From contig NZ_JAUSCC010000121.1 of assembly GCF_030651745.1 (NCBI RefSeq), positions 1 through 56,743 of the forward strand: a stretch of 56,743 bases of DNA. Reading direction: 5' to 3'. The position numbers and the translations under genes are program-made. This DNA comes from Methylophaga sp. Lineage in GTDB: Bacteria > Pseudomonadota > Gammaproteobacteria > Nitrosococcales > Methylophagaceae. Under the pieces are notes generated by a model. It saw only the letters and a list, made by a program, of their open reading frames with translations. It made no database searches and was not told the origin of the DNA. Shown one piece after another: positions 18,662-25,954 of the stretch. Positions within the stretch are counted from its first letter, which is position 1; every line of letters starts with the position of its first letter.

Positions 18662-18740
18662 AGCAAATCTCGTAGGAGATTTGCTATCACTAGGGTTAAG
18701 CTGATGATCAGCAGTTTTAAACCGCTGCTGATCTATTGTT
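18662..18740 (+). terminator. Tandem hairpins after dacB
   Basis: The first hairpin is a perfect 10-bp stem (AGCAAATCTC, loop GTAG, GAGATTTGCT; 18662-18685) without a T tract. The second is a perfect 9-bp stem (GATCAGCAG at 18706-18714 with CTGCTGATC at 18725-18733) followed by TATTGTTT. The second is the more likely terminator. Confidence 0.6.
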
Positions 18741-18786
18741 TACCTGGCAGCTCCATCCAGTTCTAGAAATAATAACTCTGGTGTTG

Positions 18787-19566
18787 ATGATGAAAAACAC
18801 AACTCTTACAAAGTTAATCTCCCAACAAATTCAGCAAAATGATGAGCGTGTTTTTGATGTCAATTGGCAAGGCTCCCGATTTTGGATAAAGCAGGCAGAA
18901 GCCAGCAGCTCTACAATTTGGCATTTGTTTAGTGCTCTTATCGCCAAATTGACTGATAACCCATTATTCACACCAACTGTAACCAGAGATGGATACTCCG
19001 CATTAACAGGCGAAATTCAACGAATTAATCAGTTGAATGATCAAGGTGCATCGGTCCCCCAAATTATTGCTTCCGGCGATAATTGGTTTGCCACAGCCGA
19101 TCATGGCACGACTCTGCAGAAATTATTTAAACGCTCTGAACTGAACGAACAACAACTGCAACATATTCTGCAACAGGCCGCTATCGCATTAGCGAATCTG
19201 CATAACATCAATGCATGGCATGGCCGTCCTGCGTTAAAAGATATGCTGTGGGATGGTGAAAAAGTCACGTTAATTGATTTTGAAGAAAACCCGATAAACC
19301 ACCTTACGCCTGTCCAATGTATGAGCAGGGATATCTTTCTGTTTATGCACAGTGTTGTACGTTTTTATGAAGTAGATAACCCGGTGGTTTTGGCGGTATG
19401 GCATAGTTATTGTGAAAACGCTGCTGAAGAGATCAGTCAGTCTGCAATACAGTTGGCGAAAAGCATGACCTGGTTATTCTGGCTGAGTAACATCAGTCGA
19501 CACTTTGCTGGCAATGATGTACGTCAAACCTATAAAGCCCTGTATTTCTTTAGAAAAATCGTTTGA
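18787..19566 (+). CDS. Kinase-fold protein with altered catalytic loop (Kdo/LPS-kinase or Bud32-like)
   Basis: 259 residues from the tandem ATGs at 18787/18790. The C-terminal part has AWHGRPALKDMLWDGEKVTLIDFEEN, the layout of a protein-kinase-like catalytic loop and metal-binding DFE segment. The usual HGD becomes HGR, and the next Asp follows five residues later (KD). The N-lobe has no clear Gly-rich loop but shows WIKQAE, which may hold the ATP lysine. Relatives include lipopolysaccharide kinases and Bud32-like proteins. It ends 15 nt before the next gene, so the two are probably co-transcribed. The substrate is unknown. Confidence 0.75.
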   Translation: MMKNTTLTKLISQQIQQNDERVFDVNWQGSRFWIKQAEASSSTIWHLFSALIAKLTDNPLFTPTVTRDGYSALTGEIQRINQLNDQGASVPQIIASGDNWFATADHGTTLQKLFKRSELNEQQLQHILQQAAIALANLHNINAWHGRPALKDMLWDGEKVTLIDFEENPINHLTPVQCMSRDIFLFMHSVVRFYEVDNPVVLAVWHSYCENAAEEISQSAIQLAKSMTWLFWLSNISRHFAGNDVRQTYKALYFFRKIV

Positions 19567-19581
19567 TAAGGTTAAGTCCTC

Positions 19582-20439
19582 ATGAGTAAATCCAGACGTC
19601 AGAAAAAACGTTTGATATGGCTGTTTTTAGCGTTGGTTTTATTATTAAGCTGGGTTTCCTGGCACTTTCCGGATAACTCTCCATTAAGTGGTATTGAAAC
19701 CGAATGGGATTTAACACAATACCGTCCTGTTGGAAAAACCACTCGTATTGAGGGAATTGAAGATAACCTCTCGGGGTTAACCTACCACCCGCCTTCCGGA
19801 CATTTATATGCTGTGACCAATAAACCCCGGCAGATCCACATTCTGACAAAAACCGGCGAATTGGTCAGAAGCATTAAGCTGGAAGGTTTCCGCGATACCG
19901 AATCCATTGCTTACGCCTACGATAATTATTTTTTCATTGCTGAAGAGCAACGTCAGAATCTGGTTAAAATCGAAGTGCCAGACAATGTCGATACGGTAAA
20001 TTATGCCGATGCCACTATTTATCATATTGATATCGGACACAATGATAATCATGGGCTGGAAGGTGTTGGCTGGTCACAACAATTTGGTTTATTTGCCGTT
20101 CAGGAAAAACCACCACTGATTATTTATCAGCCAACGGAAACCCACGATTTCTCGAATACGCTAAAAGCATTGAGTCAGGTTCGCTTGAACGTGCGGGATT
20201 TTGCTGGAATGGAAGTATTGCCGGGCAAAGTCGATAAATTGCTTATCTTAAGCGAATCATCAGATAGCCTGCATGTGGTAGATATGCAAGGCAATGAATT
20301 ATCACGCTTAAGTTTACGTAGCGACCCATTTGGTTTGATTGGCTGGTTTTGGCAGCCTGAAGGCGTTGCAGTAGATGATGAGGGAGTTATTTATATTGTC
20401 GGAGAGGCGAATCAGTTTCTCGCTCTTAAGCGGCAGTAA
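19582..20439 (+). CDS. YjiK/SdiA-regulated family protein, membrane-anchored beta-propeller
   Basis: 285 residues. A basic N-terminus (KSRRQKKRL) and one hydrophobic segment (residues 11-27) anchor the protein, with the rest in the periplasm. The body shows the YjiK pattern: NLSGLTYHPPSGHLYAVTN, RDTESIAYAYDN, NHGLEGVGWS, DFAGMEVL and WQPEGVAVDDEGVIYIVGE, which are propeller blades with acidic metal-binding turns. The family's function is not established. It lies 15 nt after the kinase-fold gene and is followed by a strong terminator. Confidence 0.88.
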   Translation: MSKSRRQKKRLIWLFLALVLLLSWVSWHFPDNSPLSGIETEWDLTQYRPVGKTTRIEGIEDNLSGLTYHPPSGHLYAVTNKPRQIHILTKTGELVRSIKLEGFRDTESIAYAYDNYFFIAEEQRQNLVKIEVPDNVDTVNYADATIYHIDIGHNDNHGLEGVGWSQQFGLFAVQEKPPLIIYQPTETHDFSNTLKALSQVRLNVRDFAGMEVLPGKVDKLLILSESSDSLHVVDMQGNELSRLSLRSDPFGLIGWFWQPEGVAVDDEGVIYIVGEANQFLALKRQ

Positions 20440-20444
20440 ACCAC

Positions 20445-20477
20445 TCCCCGGCTTTGAAAAAATTTCAAAGCCGGGGA
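20445..20477. terminator. Intrinsic terminator between yjiK-like gene and fae homologue
   Basis: TCCCCGGCTTTGAAA pairs with TTTCAAAGCCGGGGA, a 15-bp perfect stem with a 3-nt loop, in the gap between two convergent genes. A short T run follows (TGTTT) on the plus strand. Confidence 0.85.
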
Positions 20478-20490
20478 TGTTTAAAATAAC

Positions 20491-21042
20491 TTACCAGGCA
20501 GATTCGCCAGTTTCTGGATCATACATTTCATGATGGATCTTATTGCGGTTAGCAATCAATTCATCAATGGTCGGTGAACCTGACATCGCGCGTTTAATGG
20601 CCAATTTCATCGCTTCATAGTTAGTACGGTATAAATCTTTGCGATCTACATCCGGATTAGCTGCCGCATCTGGTGAGATCCAGATCATGGCGACAATACA
20701 TAAGTCATCGGCATGTTCTTTTGGTATCACACCTTCAATAACGCTATCCAACACAGCATCTGCTATTGCAGATTGGACTGGGCCACCAAACAATGCAACA
20801 TAACTGCCTGATTTAATGGTGACTTTTGGCACAATCATGGTGGCAGGTTTAACTTGTTGGTTGGTGGCACGGATAGCAAACATGCGTGTATGACCTTCCG
20901 TTTGGCCCATCAAATTGGCAAATGCCTGGCCAGCTGGCCCTTTAGTGCTGCCGATTAAAATTTCCGGCATTGCATCGGTACCTTGATCTTCACTGGCAAA
21001 GACAGTGGCTTCAGCGGTTCTAAACCAAACTGGTTCTGACAT
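20491..21042 (-). CDS. Formaldehyde-activating enzyme (Fae) homologue without the conserved histidine
   Basis: 183 residues from ATG 21042 (GGAG ribosome site); a longer reading to 21156 has no support. Fae features are clear: IGSTKGPAGQAFANL, KPATMIVPKVTI, FGGPVQSAIADAV, EGVIPKEHADDL and RTNYEAMKLAIKRAM. True Fae condenses formaldehyde with tetrahydromethanopterin. In the segment that reads VAHIDLI in classical Fae, this protein reads DAMPEILI, so the conserved catalytic histidine is replaced (Met by simplest alignment). The C-terminal extension ends HHEMYDPETGESAW. It may be a paralogue with another ligand or a formaldehyde-binding role. No pathway genes adjoin it. Confidence 0.9.
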   Translation of the reverse strand: MSEPVWFRTAEATVFASEDQGTDAMPEILIGSTKGPAGQAFANLMGQTEGHTRMFAIRATNQQVKPATMIVPKVTIKSGSYVALFGGPVQSAIADAVLDSVIEGVIPKEHADDLCIVAMIWISPDAAANPDVDRKDLYRTNYEAMKLAIKRAMSGSPTIDELIANRNKIHHEMYDPETGESAW

Positions 21043-21187
21043 AGTTAAACTCCAAATAATTACAAGAAAAAAACGCGCCATTCTATGTTGATGGTAACTC
21101 AGCCCGCAAGCAATAATCCTTAAGGCGTAATCCCCATCGTGAATATGAGCAGGCACGTTGATAAATTAAACCAATACACAGCAACTT

Positions 21188-22096
21188 TTAATTCGCTGCA
21201 AAGGTATTACAACTTGTTATATCCCCTGTCTCAAAACCCGTGGTAAACCATTGCATACGCTGTTGTGAACTGCCATGGGTAAATGAATCCGGGCTGACAT
21301 AACCTTGGGATTGCTTTTGCAAAGTGTCATCACCTATTGCACTGGCAGCCTGAAGTCCCTCTTCGATGTCGCCAATTTCCAATAATTGTCGTTTATCGTT
21401 GGCATGGTTAGCCCAAATCCCAGCAAAGCAATCTGCTTGAAGCTCTTGTTTTACCGAAAGTTTATTGGCTTCAACTGTGCTTAATTTGCTTCGTGCAGCG
21501 TGAACTTCAGCCGATATTCCCATCAAGGTTTGAATATGATGCCCCACTTCATGGGCGATAACATAAGCTTGAGCAAAATCTCCCGGTGCTGCAAACCGAT
21601 TGGCAAGTTCATCAAAAAAATTCAAATCCAGATAAATCTGTTGATCGCCAGGACAATAAAACGGACCAACCGCCGATTGTGCGGTACCACAGGCTGACCG
21701 AACGACACCACGATAAAACACTAAGCGAGGTTCTTGATATCGCTGACCGTTCTCTTCAAATATCGTGCTCCAAGTCTGCTCCGTATCGGCCAATACGACA
21801 GACACAAACTCAACTAATTGCTTTTCTTCCGGTGATTCATTTAACGCGGTTGTTGTCACCGTGGTGGGAGGATTGCCCCCTAATCCAAGCGCATACAACA
21901 TGCTGCCAAGGCTTCCGGTAAACAGGCCATAGGCCAAAACGGCGGCGATTAACAGTAATGTCCCTTTAAAGCCTAGAAACCGAAACAAGAGAGGTAATAA
22001 TCTTAAACCACCACCACCAACCCCTCCCGCAGCTGAATGACGCATTGACCGTCTATCCTCAATATTGCTGCTTTTGGGTCTACCTTTCCAGCGCAT
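21188..22096 (-). CDS. ypfJ: YpfJ-type neutral zinc metallopeptidase family protein
   Basis: 302 residues. The N-terminus MRWKGRPKSSNIEDRR is characteristic, followed by a Gly-rich stretch, a membrane segment (residues about 45-67), and a catalytic region with FYCPGDQQIYLDLNFF, then HEVGHHIQ (HExxH zinc motif) and QADCFAGIWA. These match the putative neutral zinc metallopeptidase family (YpfJ). It is anchored in the inner membrane with the catalytic domain probably outside. Substrate is unknown. It appears to be a single gene. Confidence 0.92.
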   Translation of the reverse strand: MRWKGRPKSSNIEDRRSMRHSAAGGVGGGGLRLLPLLFRFLGFKGTLLLIAAVLAYGLFTGSLGSMLYALGLGGNPPTTVTTTALNESPEEKQLVEFVSVVLADTEQTWSTIFEENGQRYQEPRLVFYRGVVRSACGTAQSAVGPFYCPGDQQIYLDLNFFDELANRFAAPGDFAQAYVIAHEVGHHIQTLMGISAEVHAARSKLSTVEANKLSVKQELQADCFAGIWANHANDKRQLLEIGDIEEGLQAASAIGDDTLQKQSQGYVSPDSFTHGSSQQRMQWFTTGFETGDITSCNTFAAN

Positions 22097-22292
22097 AGAT
22101 CATTCCTTTAAAAACCCACTGAAAACTCATTGGATAATGATGTTTTTTCAATTATTTATGCTGGATAGCATAAGCTTATTTCGCGATATTAAACGACTAA
22201 AAATGCTTACTGAGTAAACACAGTGAGACTTTTCACACGGCGTTCACTCGAAGAATCGTAATCTCACCATATTACATTGGAGAGATGACGTA

Positions 22293-22448
22293 ATGAGTGA
22301 CGATAAACCTGAGCAAACCGACAACAACGTCAAAAAACAACGTTTACCCTGCCGGGGCTGCACGACTCACTGCAAAAACTATGCATTCTGTGAAGGTAAG
22401 CCCTGGCGACAACAGCCTACGGCACCAACTGGCGTGAAACTTCATTAA
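22293..22448 (+). CDS. Small Cys-rich protein, 51 aa
   Basis: ATG 22293 has a GGAGAG ribosome site 9 nt upstream and the frame runs to TAA 22446-22448, directly before a strong terminator. The sequence has an acidic head (MSDDKPEQTDNN) and four cysteines in LPCRGCTTHCKNYAFCEGK, a likely metal-binding knuckle. The good ribosome site plus immediate terminator make a real gene likely. No family recognised. Confidence 0.7.
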   Translation: MSDDKPEQTDNNVKKQRLPCRGCTTHCKNYAFCEGKPWRQQPTAPTGVKLH

Positions 22449-22451
22449 AAA

Positions 22452-22482
22452 AACCCAATAAACCCTGTTGGTTTATTGGGTT
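22452..22482. terminator. Strong hairpin terminator
   Basis: AACCCAATAAACC (22452-22464) pairs perfectly with GGTTTATTGGGTT (22470-22482), loop of five, with an A tract before it. It serves the small Cys-rich gene and possibly the convergent lipoprotein gene. Confidence 0.85.
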
Positions 22483-22525
22483 AGTCTTAATAGCATTATC
22501 GATAAATCGGTTTAGATAAATCAGA

Positions 22526-22804
22526 TCAATACTGTTGACCAATACCCTGGTCAGTCGCCTCATCTAAACCCATTTCATCACTGTCAGTATTGTTTTCATC
22601 AAGTCCATCTCCCTCAGGGTTACGATTTATTTCATCGGTGGGCTCAGGGTTTTCCACACCACGCCCTTCATCGTCACCATAGGGGTTTTCACTCCATTCG
22701 GGATTAACCTGTTGTCCTACTTGATTATCTTGTTCATCGGAACATCCTGACAACATCACGGATGTGAAAGCAAGTGACACGGTAAACACTATTGTTTTGA
22801 ACAT
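22526..22804 (-). CDS. Small acidic lipoprotein, 92 aa
   Basis: The N-terminus is a lipoprotein signal (MFKTIVFTVSLAFTSVML) with lipobox LSGC, acylated Cys at residue 21. The mature part is strongly acidic and low complexity, rich in Asp, Glu, Asn and Gly (PYGDDEGRGVENPEPTDE, NTDSDEMGLDE), so probably unstructured and outside the cytoplasm. GGAGT precedes the ATG. Function unknown. Confidence 0.8.
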   Translation of the reverse strand: MFKTIVFTVSLAFTSVMLSGCSDEQDNQVGQQVNPEWSENPYGDDEGRGVENPEPTDEINRNPEGDGLDENNTDSDEMGLDEATDQGIGQQY

Positions 22805-22885
22805 GGTTACTCCTTACAAATTACTTACAAACAAGCTGCAAAATGTCGTTAAATCAACATTCGTGAACCTTATTGAAGATTTATA

Positions 22886-23173
22886 TCAATGAGATAACTG
22901 CTCATAGCACGCTTCTGCCGAACCATTAAGTGAAATTGATTTAATAAAAATGGCTAAAACTCCTTCAGCAACCATTATGCCATTCAGCCTAATAGCGCCC
23001 TGCAAGCTGCTATCAGCAAGCTTAAGCATCATCAAATCACCCCAAGTAATAGCCATCTCCCTATAAATATTTCTATCACTGCAGTAATTTTTACCGATAT
23101 TGCTGGTCCAAAAATTAACCTTATCAACTTTAAGAAATTCCCGTGTTGAGGCTTGCAAAGACTTTTCCCGCAA
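22886..23173 (-). CDS. Doubtful small reading frame, 95 aa
   Basis: The only available start is TTG 23173, without a clear ribosome site; the first ATG (23056) also lacks proper spacing. The translation has no recognised motif. It may be noise or a remnant. It is the only open frame in the 440 bp between the lipoprotein and the hemerythrin genes. Confidence 0.2.
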   Translation of the reverse strand: MREKSLQASTREFLKVDKVNFWTSNIGKNYCSDRNIYREMAITWGDLMMLKLADSSLQGAIRLNGIMVAEGVLAIFIKSISLNGSAEACYEQLSH

Positions 23174-23246
23174 TTTGGCTCGCTAGGTACAGTAATTGCT
23201 ACTAAAGAAAATAGAAAAACAGAACCAAATTAATAGGGATAACAAT

Positions 23247-23585
23247 ATGACGGACTCAAAAATGAAACATACCGATGCCATAACATTGTTGAAAAAGGAA
23301 CATCGCAATGTTGAAGCAGCATTTGCCCAATATGAAGAGTTGGGTCTATACGCTCACGTCGGTAAACAGAAGTCGGCGGATAAGATTTGTGCCGAGCTGA
23401 TCTTGCACTCGCAGTTAGTGGAAAAACTCTTTGATGCCAAAGTCAAAGTACTGCCCGAATATATCGAGCAGCATGTAAATGAAGAAGAAATAGAAATGTT
23501 TCCATTAATGAAAAAAAGTAAACTCGACTTGTTATTGCTCGGTGAAAAGCTCATTGAGCGTAAACTGCAACTGAGTCGTTGTTAA
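23247..23585 (+). CDS. Hemerythrin HHE-type protein with internal deletion
   Basis: 112 residues. The start AITLLKKEHRNVEAAFAQYEELG and the end DAKVKVLPEYIEQHVNEEEIEMFPLMKK are the first and last parts of a typical HHE protein. Between them, after LILHSQLVEK, the text jumps directly to LFDAKVKVL. Normal relatives have about 45 residues here, carrying the second E-box and the middle His ligands. The deletion keeps the frame. Without these ligands a di-iron site cannot form in the usual way, so the protein is probably non-functional or changed. ATG 23247 is used; the longer reading from 23196 has no ribosome site. Confidence 0.8.
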   Translation: MTDSKMKHTDAITLLKKEHRNVEAAFAQYEELGLYAHVGKQKSADKICAELILHSQLVEKLFDAKVKVLPEYIEQHVNEEEIEMFPLMKKSKLDLLLLGEKLIERKLQLSRC

Positions 23586-23621
23586 CACGACAACAGTTGC
23601 ATTATTGAAGAGTGGTGATTT

Positions 23622-23978
23622 ATGGATACCAATCATGCCAATAAAGCCTCAGCGGAATGGGCTTCACTCAAAAAAGAGGCTACTTTTTTTCCGATTTATT
23701 CCATGCGCAAAGCATGGGATGTTTTGGAAAAAGAAATCTTCAGCTTGTCCACAACGACCAATAAAGTTAATGCCGTATCGATTATGCGTGGCAAAATCAA
23801 AATGGGCAAAATCACTGTTCTGGATCCCCGGCTGGGCAATCTGATCCACAGCTTGGAATACACCAGACTCAGTATTGAAACCATTCAATCCCCTCCTCTT
23901 TCAATGATCCTTGAATATATTCAAGCCTGCGAGAGAGTCCACTGGATAATTGATAACTATCGAAAACTCGCCAGCTGA
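23622..23978 (+). CDS. Hypothetical protein, 118 aa
   Basis: Soluble, without signal or membrane segment. It begins MDTNHANKASAEWASLKKE and has a helical C-terminus (ILEYIQACERVHWIIDNYRKL). No domain recognised. It lies 36 nt after the shortened hemerythrin gene and 34 nt before the zinc-ribbon gene, on the same strand, so the three may be one operon. Codon use appears like its neighbours. Confidence 0.6.
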   Translation: MDTNHANKASAEWASLKKEATFFPIYSMRKAWDVLEKEIFSLSTTTNKVNAVSIMRGKIKMGKITVLDPRLGNLIHSLEYTRLSIETIQSPPLSMILEYIQACERVHWIIDNYRKLAS

Positions 23979-24012
23979 TTCTCAACATCGTATATAAAAA
24001 GGGAATTTTTTT

Positions 24013-24471
24013 ATGGCTAAACTGGTTAAATGCAAAGCCTGTGAATATCAAGTGGCTCGTACGGCCAAAACCTGCCTGCAATGTTATACCAAAAATCCTG
24101 GTTTAACCGTTACCGATAATCTTCTCCATTGCATCAGTGTTGTCATTTTTCTGGTGGCCATGATATTGCTCTATCGGATTAACACCAATGAACATTTGCT
24201 TCAAATAGCCGATGTGGAAGCTGCAGGTTTTGAAAAACATTATCCACGGCAAACATTGATACATAATGCTCAAGATGGCTGGGTTGGACGTTGGAACAGC
24301 GAACACATTGAGTTATATCAATTTGCCAATACCAGAACTGTTGATCTGGAGTTTTTCTCTAAACATGCCGCTCCTGATAATGTGTTCGGTTGGACGGATG
24401 CCTGTATTCATAAAAACATTATTTTATTAAGCGATGGGCGAAATGCCTGTCAGATTCTTAAACAGTTATAG
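24013..24471 (+). CDS. Membrane protein with N-terminal zinc ribbon, 152 aa
   Basis: The first 24 residues carry two Cys pairs (CKAC, CLQC), a zinc-ribbon pattern in KCKACEYQVARTAKTCLQC. One membrane segment follows (residues about 36-56, ISVVIFLVAMILLY). The remaining part is a small domain with aromatic residues and no known motif. The topology is probably ribbon in the cytoplasm and domain outside. Function unknown. Confidence 0.75.
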   Translation: MAKLVKCKACEYQVARTAKTCLQCYTKNPGLTVTDNLLHCISVVIFLVAMILLYRINTNEHLLQIADVEAAGFEKHYPRQTLIHNAQDGWVGRWNSEHIELYQFANTRTVDLEFFSKHAAPDNVFGWTDACIHKNIILLSDGRNACQILKQL

Positions 24472-24776
24472 CCAGCTTTAAATAAAACGGTGTTGAGTAT
24501 TATTCGGAGTCAGTCGAAGTTGAATCAGCATCATTCTCAGTGGTTCTGCATAAATGCTTAAGCATAATATTCTCCCGAGATTGGGGCTTGCCTAAAGCCT
24601 TATTGGGATGAGCAGGTAGTCAGAATTCATCGTTAGGAACTGCAGAAAAATGAAAACGTAGCGTTACTTTCCCTAAGTAATTATTCAAATCGACACTGAG
24701 AAATCGACCTGAGAATTCTTACTCCGTTAAAAACGCTACGCTTCCATTAACCCTGGAATCTTTAAAGCTGAGTTAG
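24472..24776. other. Non-coding gap with a 9-bp inverted repeat
   Basis: No convincing gene on either strand. CGTAGCGTT at 24657-24665 is the reverse complement of AACGCTACG at 24732-24740. Separated by 66 nt, the pair lies just downstream of the leftward exported-protein gene and could be the base of an RNA structure in its 3' region. Confidence 0.4.
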
Positions 24777-25025
24777 CTATTGGCCTTGTTCTCTTGCTGG
24801 ATCACCTTCGCCCATTTTATGTGCTGGGTGTTCCGCGTTGCGATCTTTGGATTTATCTTTGTCATATGCTTTTTTATCTGGCGTCACTTTTTTTCCATCT
24901 CTATCGACTTTGTCATAGGTTTGGGTGTCGCCTTGTGCATCATGCTTGTCATGATCACCTGCTAATACAGGTGTTGCAATAAATGCTGTAGCCAGTGCAG
25001 TTGAAAGAAATAGTTGTTTAAACAT
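24777..25025 (-). CDS. Small exported hydrophilic protein, 82 aa
   Basis: A signal peptide (MFKQLFLSTALATAFIATPVLA) is followed by a 60-residue, highly charged, Asp/Lys-rich chain (DKHDAQGDTQ, DKKAYDKDKSKDRNAEHP) with several histidines. Low complexity suggests disorder in the periplasm. GAGGAG upstream of the ATG supports the start. Function unknown; metal binding or osmotic roles would be guesses. Confidence 0.75.
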   Translation of the reverse strand: MFKQLFLSTALATAFIATPVLAGDHDKHDAQGDTQTYDKVDRDGKKVTPDKKAYDKDKSKDRNAEHPAHKMGEGDPAREQGQ

Positions 25026-25403
25026 TTCATTCTCCTCGTTTGATTTTCGGCATTATGGTTATAGCTAAATCTAGAAGCTAAACGTTTTCAAAGAAAGTGC
25101 CGAAGATGCTTCCCTTGTAATGGAGTTATCGCAATCCTTGTGCCACATCACGTACTTAACGATTACCCCAAGAGAAAAGACAGAAATAACCGTTAAATAA
25201 CAACAGGATAAAGGCAAACAATCTTAAACCTCTTAAGTGTTTGCAAACGCATAAGCAATGCAGTATTCACATTATTGATAGGAATAAATCATGTAATTTT
25301 TACAAGTTGGACGGAAAACTTTCAGGCACTGAAGTTCAGGTTTTAGATAACAGACAGAATGAGCTATTTGCATTTTTCAAAACCGTAATTGACTTGAATT
25401 TGT

Positions 25404-25432
25404 TTGAAAAACACCTATTTGTCCTGTGTTAT
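25404..25432 (+). promoter_or_regulatory. Probable sigma70 promoter of psiE-like gene
   Basis: TTGAAA (25404-25409) and TGTTAT (25427-25432) are spaced by 17 bases, 25 bases before the ATG at 25458. An AGGAGGTG ribosome site follows at 25445. Before it, 25026-25403 holds no gene that I can support. Confidence 0.5.
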
Positions 25433-25457
25433 TCGGGTACAGCTAGGAGGTGACCAT

Positions 25458-25937
25458 ATGCCTTTAGATCAACCAACAAAGCAGTTGAATCAATTTAAAA
25501 AGCATTGGGCTGTAATGAATTACTATGAGCGGTTCGAGCAGATTATTGCCGTTATTTTATCGGTGGTCATTTCGGTGATAATTCTTATTTCGTTATATCA
25601 GCTGATACGTACTGTGTTTGATTTATTATTAGTTAATGCTTTCAACCCGCTTGAACACCACGTCTTCCAGACCGTGTTTGGAATGATTATGACCTTGCTC
25701 ATTGCGATGGAATTCAAACACTCTATCGTCAAAGTCGCCTTGCGACAGGACAGTATTATTCAAGTTAAAACCGTTGTGTTAATTGCCCTGATAGCCTTAT
25801 CACGCAAATTCGTGATTTTGGATCCAGATGAAACTGGTCCCGCTAAAATTGCTGCACTTGCAGGTGCCGCTGTGGCAATGGGAATTGTCTATTGGTTGCT
25901 CAGAGAACGGGATGACCGGCTAGGAGAATCGTCATAG
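25458..25937 (+). CDS. PsiE-family membrane protein
   Basis: 159 residues from ATG 25458, preceded by a near-perfect AGGAGG ribosome site; a longer frame from 25404 overlaps the promoter and is not used. Four membrane segments are visible (residues about 29-51, 67-85, 103-121, 133-152), with FERFEQIIAVILS and MEFKHSIVKVALRQDSIIQVKTVVLIALIALSRKFVI resembling phosphate-starvation-inducible PsiE proteins. Family function is uncertain. I see no clear Pho box. Confidence 0.82.
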   Translation: MPLDQPTKQLNQFKKHWAVMNYYERFEQIIAVILSVVISVIILISLYQLIRTVFDLLLVNAFNPLEHHVFQTVFGMIMTLLIAMEFKHSIVKVALRQDSIIQVKTVVLIALIALSRKFVILDPDETGPAKIAALAGAAVAMGIVYWLLRERDDRLGESS

Positions 25938-25954
25938 CGCAGAACGTCTAATCA

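Noticed and set aside
25241..25453. 70-residue open frame
   Set aside because: No ribosome site or motif; it overlaps the promoter of the psiE-like gene and reads as low-probability protein.
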